The notes under the pieces: generated by a model
What the model was told of the DNA's origin: nothing
The model's database searches: none
Seen by the model: the letters and a program-made list of their open reading frames with translations, nothing else
Shown: piece by piece, positions 40,473-49,230 of the stretch
How positions within the stretch are numbered: position 1 is the first letter of the stretch
How the letters are laid out: the number at the start of each line of letters is the position of its first letter
From: Chryseobacterium suipulveris
GTDB lineage: Bacteria > Bacteroidota > Bacteroidia > Flavobacteriales > Weeksellaceae
Assembly (NCBI RefSeq): GCF_022811685.1
Contig: NZ_CP094532.1
Coordinates: 1,079,501 to 1,143,500, forward strand
Direction of reading: 5' to 3'
DNA: 64,000 nucleotides
Program-made: the position numbers and the translations under genes

Positions 40473-41507
40473 TTAATTTTGATAAAAATGTAATGCGGTA
40501 ATTACATGTTCAGTGGAAACGGAATGGTCGAAATTGCAACTTCCGATATTGGTAAGCAACGAAAACTTGATTGTTCCGTGCGAATTTTTCTTGTCATTTT
40601 TCATTAAAGACAAAAGTTCTTCCGTTTTCAATTGTTGAATATCTTGTTGGGGAAAAAACTTCAGGATGTTGGTAATGACTTGATTTGCTGTGTTTTCAGA
40701 AATAAGGTTTTCCAAAAAAGAAAGTCGGGTTTCGCAGATTATTCCCATCGCAACCGCTTCACCGTGGAGAATCGGGGTTCCTTTTTGCAGAAAGCTGCTT
40801 TCAAAAGCGTGACCGATTGTGTGTCCGAAATTCAGGGTTTTGCGGATATTCTGTTCCTTGAAATCTTTTTCCACCACATTTTGCTTTATTTTCATTGATG
40901 CTTCAATAAAGGGTGCGATGTTTTCGGGAGTCAATTCTTTGATAAAAATTAAATCGTTCCAGTGTTTTTCGTCGGTGATCAGTCCGTGTTTGAGCATTTC
41001 GGCGAAACCGCTTCTGAGTTCTTCGAAAGGTAATGTTTTCAGGAAATCAGGAAAACAGAAAACCATTTCTGCTTCTGCAAAAGTCCCTACAATATTTTTC
41101 AGAAACTGATGGTCAATTCCCGTTTTTCCGCCGATGGATGCGTCAACCATTCCTAAAAGTGTGGTGGGAATATTGATAAATTTGATTCCCCTTTTATAGG
41201 TAGAACCGACAAATCCGCCCAAATCGGTGATGACGCCGCCTCCAAGATTGATGAGCAGGGATTTTCTGTCGGCTTCAAATTCAGAAAGAATTTCCCAAAG
41301 CTGAACCGCGGTGTCGATGGTTTTCAGTTCTTCGCCCGGTTCGATTTCGATGATTTCAAATGGGATTTCGGTTTCCAGATTTCCCAAAACTGTCGGCAAG
41401 CAGTATTCGTGCGTGTTTTCATCAACCAGGATCAGTAGTTTTGACGGCTTTAATTCATCCAAAAAAACATTGAGCTGCGAAAAGTCCTGGTCCAAAAATG
41501 AAATCAT
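40473..41507 (-). CDS. aroB: 3-dehydroquinate synthase
   Basis: The 344-residue NAD- and metal-dependent enzyme cyclises DAHP to 3-dehydroquinate, step two of the shikimate pathway. It shows the NAD-binding INLGGGVITDLGGFVGSTYKRG (about 86-107), PTTLLGMVDASIGGKTGID, the metal-binding glutamate in LRSGFAEMLKHGLI and the histidines of LNFGHTIGHAFE and LHGEAVAMGI. Length is slightly short but complete. It has its own consensus promoter and is divergent from proline dehydrogenase. Confidence 0.96.
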   Translation of the reverse strand: MISFLDQDFSQLNVFLDELKPSKLLILVDENTHEYCLPTVLGNLETEIPFEIIEIEPGEELKTIDTAVQLWEILSEFEADRKSLLINLGGGVITDLGGFVGSTYKRGIKFINIPTTLLGMVDASIGGKTGIDHQFLKNIVGTFAEAEMVFCFPDFLKTLPFEELRSGFAEMLKHGLITDEKHWNDLIFIKELTPENIAPFIEASMKIKQNVVEKDFKEQNIRKTLNFGHTIGHAFESSFLQKGTPILHGEAVAMGIICETRLSFLENLISENTANQVITNILKFFPQQDIQQLKTEELLSLMKNDKKNSHGTIKFSLLTNIGSCNFDHSVSTEHVITALHFYQN

Positions 41508-41523
41508 CTGCTGAAATTTCTCA

Positions 41524-41553
41524 CAAAATTAAACTTTAATTTAGTTTTTTCAA
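41524..41553 (-). promoter_or_regulatory. Promoter of aroB
   Basis: On the minus strand TTG (41553-41551), a 19-base spacer and TAATTTTG (41531-41524) match the consensus fully. Initiation is expected near 41517, ten bases before the aroB ATG. Confidence 0.75.
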
Positions 41554-41568
41554 GTCACCGAGTATTAT

Positions 41569-41576
41569 TAAATTTG
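41569..41576 (+). promoter_or_regulatory. -7 element of the proline dehydrogenase gene
   Basis: TAAATTTG fits the consensus, 23 bases before the ATG at 41600. The required -33 region overlaps the aroB promoter on the other strand, so the two may compete. Confidence 0.55.
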
Positions 41577-41599
41577 TTGGATTATAAACTTTCCAAATA

Positions 41600-42766
41600 A
41601 TGTCTGTTTTCAACGATACTCAAATTGCTTTTCAGGACAAATCGACCAATCAGCTCCGAAAAGCGTACTGGATGTTCAAAGCCATCGAAAATCCCACTGT
41701 CACCAATTTAGGAATCAACGCCCTTAATTTTACCATTAAGAATAACTTTCCGTTTGTGGAGGGAATTGTGAGGCAAACCTTGTTTGAACAGTTCGCCGGC
41801 GGCGAAACCCGCGAAAAAAGTATGGAGGTGGTGAAGAAACTTTTCAAACACCACATCGGAAGTATCTTTGATTACGCTATCGAAGGAAAAGAAGACGAAG
41901 CCACTTTCGACCATACCTGCGAAGAAATTAAGCAGAACATTAAGTTTGCCGAAGGAAATCCAGCGATTCCTTTTGTGGTTTTCAAACCGACCGGTTTCGG
42001 AAGATTGGACCTCTACTCCGAAGTTCAGAGCGGAAAAGAACTCACGACCAGCGAAAAAGCGGAGTGGGAGAAAATCAAAAACCGCTATGAGGAAGTCTGC
42101 AAACTCGCCTACGAAAAGAATGTCGTTTTAATGATCGATGCTGAAGAAACCTGTATGCAGGATGTTGTAGATGACGTGGTAAATTCGATGATGGAAAAAT
42201 ACAACCGAGAGAAAGCAATCGTTTGGAACACCCTGCAAATGTACAGAACAGGCAGAATCGAAAACCTGAATGAAGATCTGAAACGCGCGAAAGAAAAAGG
42301 ATACTTCCTGGGTTACAAATTTGTGAGAGGTGCGTATATGGAAAAAGAAAGAGAGCGTGCCGCCGCGATGAATTATCCCGATCCGATACAGCCGACAAAA
42401 GCCGCAACCGACGATAATTACAACGCCGCAATCGATTTTGTTTTGGATAATCTCGACAGAGTTTCGGGCTACTTCGGAACGCACAACGAGAAATCGACGG
42501 AACTGGTGATGAATAAAATGAAGCAGAAAGGTTTGGCGAACGACCACCCGCAAGTTTATTTCGGGCAACTGTACGGAATGAGCGACAATATCACGTATTT
42601 TCTGGGAGAGAAAAAGTACAACGCCTCCAAATATCTTCCGTACGGACCTGTGAAAGATGTGGTTCCGTATCTCACGAGAAGAGCTCAGGAAAATACTTCA
42701 GTTGCTGGACAAACCGGCCGCGAACTGGGCTTGATCGAAAAAGAACTGAAGAGGAGAAAGGAGTGA
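41600..42766 (+). CDS. Proline dehydrogenase (monofunctional)
   Basis: The 388-residue FAD enzyme of the PRODH barrel family oxidises proline to pyrroline-5-carboxylate and feeds electrons to the respiratory chain. Motifs are FVVFKPTGFGRLDLY, VVLMIDAEETCMQDVVDD, NTLQMYRTGRIENL, YKFVRGAYMEKERERA (substrate arginine region), GTHNEKS and FGQLYGMSDNITYFL, ending YLPYGPVKDVVPYLTRRAQEN. It lacks the P5C dehydrogenase half of PutA, as is usual in Bacteroidetes. The last codon overlaps a GATAATTT tandem repeat that supplies the TGA stop. Confidence 0.94.
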   Translation: MSVFNDTQIAFQDKSTNQLRKAYWMFKAIENPTVTNLGINALNFTIKNNFPFVEGIVRQTLFEQFAGGETREKSMEVVKKLFKHHIGSIFDYAIEGKEDEATFDHTCEEIKQNIKFAEGNPAIPFVVFKPTGFGRLDLYSEVQSGKELTTSEKAEWEKIKNRYEEVCKLAYEKNVVLMIDAEETCMQDVVDDVVNSMMEKYNREKAIVWNTLQMYRTGRIENLNEDLKRAKEKGYFLGYKFVRGAYMEKERERAAAMNYPDPIQPTKAATDDNYNAAIDFVLDNLDRVSGYFGTHNEKSTELVMNKMKQKGLANDHPQVYFGQLYGMSDNITYFLGEKKYNASKYLPYGPVKDVVPYLTRRAQENTSVAGQTGRELGLIEKELKRRKE

Positions 42767-42858
42767 TAATTTGATAATTTGATAATTTGATAATTTGAAA
42801 ATTTCTTTGCCGGTACAAGCAAAGGTAATTTGATAATGTGATAATTTCTAAATTTGAA
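42765..42858. repeat. GATAATTT tandem repeat
   Basis: Four perfect copies of GATAATTT start at 42765, 42773, 42781 and 42789. A changed copy (GAAAATTT) follows, and scattered relatives run on to about 42858. The first copy overlaps the proline dehydrogenase stop codon. A diverged block of the same type follows recQ. Confidence 0.85.
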
Positions 42859-42870
42859 AGTGTATTGGAG

Positions 42871-42884
42871 AGTGGAATTCCACT
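42871..42884. repeat. Perfect 14-bp palindrome before priA
   Basis: AGTGGAATTCCACT is its own reverse complement. Downstream, at about 42942-42977, TTGCACC-type words repeat three or four times (TTGCACCAATC, TGCACCAACTG, TTTGCACCCC). Both lie in the priA leader. Function unknown. Confidence 0.45.
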
Positions 42885-42994
42885 ATTGAAATTATTGAAT
42901 AATTTTTAGCAACTTCAACCATTATCGGACAATTTCAAACCATTGCACCAATCTGCACCAACTGCAACTATTTGCACCCCAAACTTAACCAGTT

Positions 42995-45442
42995 TTGAAC
43001 TTTGCACAGATCATTCTTCCGCTCAACCTCAAAGGAACTTTCACCTACAAAGTTCCTGTTGATTTTTTGGAAAAGATCGAAATTGGGATGCGTGTGCTGG
43101 TTCCGTTTCGCGGCAAGAAAATCTATACGGGAATTGTGTGCGAAATTCACGACACAGAACCCGAAAGTTTTGTTCCGAAGGAAATCATCAGCATTTTAGA
43201 CGATGCCCCGATTTTGCCGAACGAGCAGATCCGCTTCTGGAACTGGCTTTCCGAGTATTACCTCTGCAATTTGGGCGAAATTTACCGTTTCGCTTTTCCT
43301 TCTTCATTAAAACTTGAAAGCGAAACTTATTTGAAATTAAAGACAAATGTCACGATCGATTTCGAGAATTTGGATGTGAACGAAATGTATCTGATTCAGG
43401 CGCTGGAAGTTCGACAAACCATTAATTTGACGGAGATTGAGGCCTTCATTCCCAAAAAGGAAATTATGAAGACCATTTCTTCGCTGATTGATTTGCAGTA
43501 CATCGAAATCGACGAAAAAATTGCAGAGAAATATAAGCAGAAAGAAGTTGCATTTGTAAAAATTAATGAAGAAGCCCTGAAAAACAGGGCCCTTCCTGAA
43601 ATTCTTCTCGAGCTGAAACGTTCGCCGAAACAGCAGGAGCTGTTCCTATTAATCCTCGAAAAACAAACCGAGAATCCCGAAAAACCCATCAGGAAATCTG
43701 AACTTTTTGATGAAGGAAATTTTTCGCATGCACAGTTAAAATCTTTAGTTGAAAAAAATCTGGTGCATGAATTTCTGATCCAAAAAGACCGTCTGGAAAG
43801 TTTTGAGGGTGAAATTGAAGAAATCGAAAAACTGACCGATGCACAGTTGAAAGCGAAAAACGAAATCGACGATGCCTTTTCGGAAGGGAAAAATGTCTTG
43901 CTTCACGGCGTGACTTCTTCTGGGAAAACGCACATTTACCTTGAAAAAATCGAAGAAACTGTTACTGAAGGAAAGAATGTGCTTTTTCTGTTGCCCGAAA
44001 TTTCATTAACCAAACAGATTGTTCAGCGGTTGGAAAAAAAATACGGGAAGCAACTCGGCTTTTATCACCAGAAACTGACCGATTTCGAAAGGGTGGAAGT
44101 ATGGCGAAAAGTTCGAAACAACGAACTGAAAATCCTTATCGGGACGAGGAACGCGCTGTTTCTTCCTTTTCAAAATTTGGGTTTGATCGTTGTTGATGAG
44201 GAACACGACTCGATGTACCGACCGCGCGAAGTTTCCCCTTATTTCAATGCAAAAGATGCGGCGCAGGTTTTAGCCCAGATTTACGGAGCCAACGTGATTT
44301 TGGGTTCTGCAACACCTTCGGTGGAATCCTATTATTTTGCCAAAAAGGAAAAGTTGAAATATGTTTTTCTCGGTGAACGATTTGGGAATGTGAAATTGCC
44401 TGAATATGAATTGGTTAACTTTAAAGAATCTCAGGATTCCAAAAATATTGTCGGGAATTTTTCAACGCAACTGATTGAGGAAATCCGAAAAGAACTTGAC
44501 CGAAAAAAGCAGACGATGATCCTCCACAACCGCCGTGGTTACGCAAATGTCGTGGAATGTGAAAGTTGCGGCTACGTCAATTATTGCTCCAACTGCGATG
44601 TGGTGATGACTTACCATAAATTTTCAAACGAGTTGAAATGCCATTACTGCGGACAAAAAGCGGCGAAACCAAAGATCTGTCCGAAATGCCATTCCGAAAA
44701 ACTGAATACTCGCGGAGTTGGAGTGGAGCAGATTCACGAGGAAATTTCTAAGATTTTTCCTGATGCTGAAGTCGATCGAATGGATGTAGATTCGATGCGC
44801 AGAAAATTTGCTTACGAAAAACTTTACGAAAAACTGGAAGAAGGCGAAACCGATATTTTGGTTGGAACACAGATGATTTCGAAAGGTCTTGATTTCGACA
44901 ATATCGAATTGGTCGCGATTCCGAAAGCCGATTCACTGCTGTATGTGCAGGATTTCCGCGCGGAGGAAAGAGCATACCAACTGATCACACAAGTTTCCGG
45001 AAGAGCAGGAAGAATTTCCGGCGAAGGAAAAGTTCTGATCCAAACCTATAATCCTTATCATCCTGTTTTTGAGAGGATTAAGGAGCATGATTCCAGCAAA
45101 ATCTATGAACATTTTTTGGAAGAACGGAAGAAATTTCTTTACCCGCCGTTTGTAAAATTAATTCTGATCGAACTCAAGCACAGAAGGGAAGATAAAGTAA
45201 ACCGTGCTTCACAGTTCATGGGTTCGGTTCTGAGAAAATATTTGCCCGAAGAATGTATTTTAGGTCCAGAAAAATCACCGATCGGGAAGCTGAATCTGCT
45301 ATATCAATATCAGGTTTTGCTCAAACTTCCGAGGGGAAAAAAGTATGCGGAATTTAAAAAATTGCTGATTAAGAGTTTGGAGGAATTCAATGAAATTACC
45401 GGTTATCAGTCAGTGAAAAAGTCCCTTTTCGTTGATTTTTAA
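42995..45442 (+). CDS. priA: Primosomal protein N', replication restart helicase
   Basis: The 815-residue helicase rebuilds replication forks. It has the N-terminal DNA-binding domain (FAQIILPLNLKGTFTYKVP...RVLVPFRGKKIYTG), Walker A GVTSSGKTHIYL (near 306-317) and DEEH (VVDEEHDSMYRP). Four CxxC pairs that bind two zincs follow (ESCGY, SNCD, HYCG, PKCH), then the C-terminal helicase half with QMISKGLDFDN and SGRAGR. The start is TTG at 42995: an in-frame TAA lies at 42986-42988 and the conserved N-terminus begins right there, so no ATG is available. It follows a repeat-rich spacer. Confidence 0.95.
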   Translation: MNFAQIILPLNLKGTFTYKVPVDFLEKIEIGMRVLVPFRGKKIYTGIVCEIHDTEPESFVPKEIISILDDAPILPNEQIRFWNWLSEYYLCNLGEIYRFAFPSSLKLESETYLKLKTNVTIDFENLDVNEMYLIQALEVRQTINLTEIEAFIPKKEIMKTISSLIDLQYIEIDEKIAEKYKQKEVAFVKINEEALKNRALPEILLELKRSPKQQELFLLILEKQTENPEKPIRKSELFDEGNFSHAQLKSLVEKNLVHEFLIQKDRLESFEGEIEEIEKLTDAQLKAKNEIDDAFSEGKNVLLHGVTSSGKTHIYLEKIEETVTEGKNVLFLLPEISLTKQIVQRLEKKYGKQLGFYHQKLTDFERVEVWRKVRNNELKILIGTRNALFLPFQNLGLIVVDEEHDSMYRPREVSPYFNAKDAAQVLAQIYGANVILGSATPSVESYYFAKKEKLKYVFLGERFGNVKLPEYELVNFKESQDSKNIVGNFSTQLIEEIRKELDRKKQTMILHNRRGYANVVECESCGYVNYCSNCDVVMTYHKFSNELKCHYCGQKAAKPKICPKCHSEKLNTRGVGVEQIHEEISKIFPDAEVDRMDVDSMRRKFAYEKLYEKLEEGETDILVGTQMISKGLDFDNIELVAIPKADSLLYVQDFRAEERAYQLITQVSGRAGRISGEGKVLIQTYNPYHPVFERIKEHDSSKIYEHFLEERKKFLYPPFVKLILIELKHRREDKVNRASQFMGSVLRKYLPEECILGPEKSPIGKLNLLYQYQVLLKLPRGKKYAEFKKLLIKSLEEFNEITGYQSVKKSLFVDF

Positions 45443-45485
45443 CAAACTTTAACAAATTTTACCTCGATTTATCACTGTTAACTCC

Positions 45486-45514
45486 TTGACTTTCAACAAT
45501 AATTTTTACATTTG
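45486..45514 (+). promoter_or_regulatory. Promoter of dacB
   Basis: TTG at 45486-45488, an 18-base spacer and TACATTTG at 45507-45514 form an ideal flavobacterial promoter. Initiation near 45521 leaves a leader of about 74 bases before dacB. Confidence 0.8.
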
Positions 45515-45594
45515 AACGTTGAAAAGGAGTCTTGCAATCGTCTTTTCGGCAATTTAACATAGGAGTTTACCGATAATCAAATAAATAAAATTAA

Positions 45595-47052
45595 ATGATT
45601 AGCATCAAAAATATCTTAGCTTCCTCAGCAATCGCCATTTCATCGGCAATCTTTGCTCAGGGAACTTTCACTTCAAATAATTTCCCCCAATCATACGAAA
45701 CTTCTTCATCTTCATCTTCATCCAGCGTTTCATCTGAAAAACTGATGAGTGCCAAAGAATTGGTTGACATCAAAATCAACTCGATGATGAATGATCCTGT
45801 ACTGCGAAACGCAAACTGGGGTTTTGTAATCTACGATCCTAAGACAAAGAAAATCGTTAGTTCCTATAACGAAAACGCTTCTTTGATTCCAGCATCTACC
45901 ACAAAACTTTTGACTACCGATACAGCAATGAAGCTTTTAGGAGAAAAATTCCGTTGGATTACACAATTGGAATACTCCGGAAACATCGATGAAAACGGAA
46001 CCCTGAACGGAAACCTCTATATCGTTGGAAGCGGCGACCCATCATTGGGAAGCAGCAAAGCGGGGGCAAGTTCTTACTCTGCTATTATTTCTGACTTTAT
46101 TGCAGAAATCAGAAATAAGGGAATTAAAAGAGTAAATGGAGACATCGTTTTGCAGACCGCGGTTTTCAAGGTTAACAAAATGGAGAAACTCCCTGCAAAC
46201 ATCGTGTGGCTCGATAACGGAAGCTATTACCTTCCTGTTGGAACGACTTACGAAATCAACCCTCAGAACGAGAAACTGATTGCAAAACAATCCAACCCTT
46301 TTGTTGAAAACAAAAATTTCTACTACGTTTCGCCATACATCAACCAAATGGTTTATGCCGATAAGTTTGAAGGAGGTTATCTTACCACGAAATTGCCGGA
46401 AGTTCCCGCTTACCTCGCCAATAATTTAAGAGCAAATATGGTTAAACGCGGAATCGGAGTTTCGGGGAAAGTGGTTTCAAAACTCACCGACCTTAATCCT
46501 GAGAAACGAGAAACAATCACTTCTTACTCATCGCCAACTTTGGCAGATATTGTTTACTATACCAATCAGCACAGCGACAATGCGCTTGCTGAAGCGACTT
46601 TGAGAATGGTTGGCTTCCAAAAAGACGGTGACCAAACTTTGGAGTCGGGTAGAAATGTGGTGTTACAGCATTTGACCGCTGAAGGTTTCGATACCAAAGG
46701 ACTGAATTATATGGACGGAAGCGGATTGTCGCGAAACAATTTGGTGACGCCGATTTCCCAAGTGAAATTCCTGACGAATCTGATGAACGAGAAATACTAC
46801 AAAAGTTATTTCGAGTCTTTGCCAATCGCGGGACAGACAGGAACTTTGAAGAAGTCATTCTACGGAAGCGGAAACGGGCAGATTTTTGCCAAAACAGGAA
46901 CATTAAACAAAGTGAAAACTTTGGCTGGATATATGAAAACCTATTCAGGAAAAACGTTGGTGTTCTCATTGTTGATCAATAATTACGGAGGTTCGGTGGA
47001 TCAGGTGAAAAACAGGATGGAACAAATTCTGGAACCCGCATTGAATCTTTAA
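45595..47052 (+). CDS. dacB: D-alanyl-D-alanine carboxypeptidase/endopeptidase (PBP4, S13 family)
   Basis: The 485-residue penicillin-binding protein trims and opens peptidoglycan cross-links in the periplasm. A signal peptide (1-22) and a serine-rich linker (36-47, SSSSSSSSVSS) precede the transpeptidase-like domain. Active-site motifs are S101-T-T-K104 (PASTTKLLT), SDN in NQHSDNALAE (near 323) and KTG in FAKTGTLNKV (near 432). The inserted domains II/III between motifs one and two are present, as usual for the S13 family. It has its own promoter and terminator. Confidence 0.94.
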   Translation: MISIKNILASSAIAISSAIFAQGTFTSNNFPQSYETSSSSSSSSVSSEKLMSAKELVDIKINSMMNDPVLRNANWGFVIYDPKTKKIVSSYNENASLIPASTTKLLTTDTAMKLLGEKFRWITQLEYSGNIDENGTLNGNLYIVGSGDPSLGSSKAGASSYSAIISDFIAEIRNKGIKRVNGDIVLQTAVFKVNKMEKLPANIVWLDNGSYYLPVGTTYEINPQNEKLIAKQSNPFVENKNFYYVSPYINQMVYADKFEGGYLTTKLPEVPAYLANNLRANMVKRGIGVSGKVVSKLTDLNPEKRETITSYSSPTLADIVYYTNQHSDNALAEATLRMVGFQKDGDQTLESGRNVVLQHLTAEGFDTKGLNYMDGSGLSRNNLVTPISQVKFLTNLMNEKYYKSYFESLPIAGQTGTLKKSFYGSGNGQIFAKTGTLNKVKTLAGYMKTYSGKTLVFSLLINNYGGSVDQVKNRMEQILEPALNL

Positions 47053-47073
47053 TTTTAGTAAAATACAAGTTGG

Positions 47074-47102
47074 CCTTTCAATTTTATTGAAAGGTTTTTT
47101 TT
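47074..47102 (+). terminator. Terminator of dacB
   Basis: CCTTTCAAT and ATTGAAAGG pair perfectly around a three-base loop, followed by eight T's, 22 bases after the dacB stop. Confidence 0.85.
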
Positions 47103-47130
47103 ATCTTTAGCCACAAAAATCATTATTAAT

Positions 47131-49065
47131 ATGAAAAAACTTTATATCATCGCATTTGCAGTTTTGTTTGCCAACCTTTTTTCCCAGAAGCACGAAGAAG
47201 CCGAGATGAAAAGCTTGATCAAGCAGGAACTGAACAGGTATTCTAAAATGATTGACTTCAACGTGAATCCGAATACCCTAAATTATGACCTAAAATATCA
47301 AAGGTTAGAACTGGACCTTGATCCTGCACAACATTTCGTGAGCGGAACTGTCACGAACCACTTTGTTCCCAATCAGGGAATATCGAGCATTTATTTCGAT
47401 CTTTCGAACATGCTGGTTGTTTCTGAAGTAAAATACCGCGGCAATAATCTGAACTTTATCCAACTCAGCTCCAAAGAAGTGAAGATTGATTTCCCATCGA
47501 CTTTACCGGCAGCAACTTTGGATTCCCTTTCCATCAAATATTCCGGAGCTCCAGATACAGGCGGAAGTGCTGGTGATGCTTTTACGATTTCCACACAGGG
47601 AGGAGTTCCCGCGCTTTACACGCTTTCCGAACCTTACGGCGCTCAGGAATGGTTCCCAACAAAGCAGAGTTTGAACGACAAGATTGAGAAAGTAGCACTG
47701 AAAATTACCACGCCGTCTCAGTATAATGTCGCTTCCAACGGGAAACTTATTTCGGAGACGATCTTGCCCAACAACAAAAAACTCACCTACTGGCAAACCA
47801 ATTATCCGATTCCCGCCTATTTGATTGCTTTGGGAATTACCAATTATACCAAGTTGAATGACACGATGGGAAATCCGCCGTTTCCGTTTGTGAACTATGT
47901 GTATCCTTCTACCGCCAATAATTCAACTTCAATGTCAAATATCAACTGGACCAAGGAGATTATGAACATCTTTGAAAACTATTTTGGTCCATATCCTTAT
48001 CGTTCGGAAAAATACGGTCACATGGAATTCGGATGGGGAGGCGGAATGGAGCATTCCACCATGTCTTCGATGGGAACTTGGGGAAGATCGATCATCGCAC
48101 ACGAACTGGCTCACCAATGGTTTGGCGACAAAGTTACTTGTGGCACATGGAACGACATCTGGATTAATGAAGGTTTCGCAACGTACGGACAGCATTTGGC
48201 AAACGAGAAATCACTGATGACCAATGCTCAGTTTAGGTCTTATTTGGCAAGCGAAATGGATTACATCACCAGTTCACCAAGTGGAAGCGTTTATGTGTCC
48301 GATGCCAATCTTTCTAACATCAACGCGATTTTCAGTGGAAGGTTAAGCTATTCTAAAGGTGGCTACATCCTTCGAATGATTAAGTGGATTTTGGGCGACG
48401 ACGTTTTTTATCAGGCGCTGAAGGATTATCACGCCCGTCCCAATTTGGCTTATAATTACGCGGTAACTGCAGATTTCAAAAACTCATTGCTGCAATCGAC
48501 CGGAAAGGATTTCACGGAATTCTTCAACGACTGGATTTACGGACAGGGTTATCCAACCTATCAAATCCGGTGGAACCAAACTGCTGATCAGAATTTGGTT
48601 ATCAAGGCATCTCAAACTCAAAGTCACTCTTCGGTAAGTTTCTTTGAACTTCCGCTTCCGATCAAGGTGAACGGTACAGGAGGGCAGGTTGCGTATCTTG
48701 CTTTGGACCATACCTCGAACAACCAGATTTTCGTGAACCAGATCAGTTTCCCGATTGCGAGTATTCAGTTTAATTATGAATACCAGATTATTCAGAGAAA
48801 TTCTTCTTTGCAAAAGGACACGACGCTTTTAGGTGTTGAGAATATCAACAAAAATGCGGTAAAAATATATCCAAATCCTGTAAAAAATGAACTTTCGGTT
48901 TCAGGAATTAAAGGGATTCAGCCATTTGAAATTTACTCAATTGACGGTAAGCTGGTGAAATCAGGAAGCTACAGTTCGGAAAGAAAAATAGATTTAGGAA
49001 ATCTTGCCAAAGGAACTTATCTTTTGAAAATAGGTGATTCCAAAATGAAGTTTATTAAGGAATAA
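47131..49065 (+). CDS. M1-family aminopeptidase with T9SS sorting domain
   Basis: The 644-residue secreted zinc peptidase begins with a signal peptide (MKKLYIIAFAVLFANLFSQ). The beta-rich N-domain is followed by the exopeptidase motif GGGMEHSTM and the zinc site H324-E-x2-H328 with E347 (HELAHQWFGDKV...WINEGFATY). After the helical domain comes a beta-sandwich and a C-terminal T9SS type A domain (about 570-644: VKIYPNPVKNELSVSG...GTYLLKIGDSKMKFIKE). It should be exported through T9SS and released or anchored at the surface to cleave peptides for nutrition. Clear terminator and no operon partner. Confidence 0.94.
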   Translation: MKKLYIIAFAVLFANLFSQKHEEAEMKSLIKQELNRYSKMIDFNVNPNTLNYDLKYQRLELDLDPAQHFVSGTVTNHFVPNQGISSIYFDLSNMLVVSEVKYRGNNLNFIQLSSKEVKIDFPSTLPAATLDSLSIKYSGAPDTGGSAGDAFTISTQGGVPALYTLSEPYGAQEWFPTKQSLNDKIEKVALKITTPSQYNVASNGKLISETILPNNKKLTYWQTNYPIPAYLIALGITNYTKLNDTMGNPPFPFVNYVYPSTANNSTSMSNINWTKEIMNIFENYFGPYPYRSEKYGHMEFGWGGGMEHSTMSSMGTWGRSIIAHELAHQWFGDKVTCGTWNDIWINEGFATYGQHLANEKSLMTNAQFRSYLASEMDYITSSPSGSVYVSDANLSNINAIFSGRLSYSKGGYILRMIKWILGDDVFYQALKDYHARPNLAYNYAVTADFKNSLLQSTGKDFTEFFNDWIYGQGYPTYQIRWNQTADQNLVIKASQTQSHSSVSFFELPLPIKVNGTGGQVAYLALDHTSNNQIFVNQISFPIASIQFNYEYQIIQRNSSLQKDTTLLGVENINKNAVKIYPNPVKNELSVSGIKGIQPFEIYSIDGKLVKSGSYSSERKIDLGNLAKGTYLLKIGDSKMKFIKE

Positions 49066-49170
49066 CGAAAGCTGCAAAATGACACAAAGAACACGGAAGT
49101 TCCACTGAGTTCACAAAGAGGTGAGTACAACAAATCTTTGTTTCTCCTTTTATGGTTACAAACACCATAC

Positions 49171-49199
49171 AAAAGCACTCGGAAATGAGTGCTTTTTTC
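49171..49199 (+). terminator. Terminator behind the M1 peptidase gene
   Basis: AAAAGCACTC and GAGTGCTTTTTT pair around GGAAAT. It is about 100 bases after the stop; the stretch between holds degenerate CACAAAG words. Confidence 0.8.
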
Positions 49200-49230
49200 G
49201 TAAATTAGCCATCACTTAAATTTCAAAATC

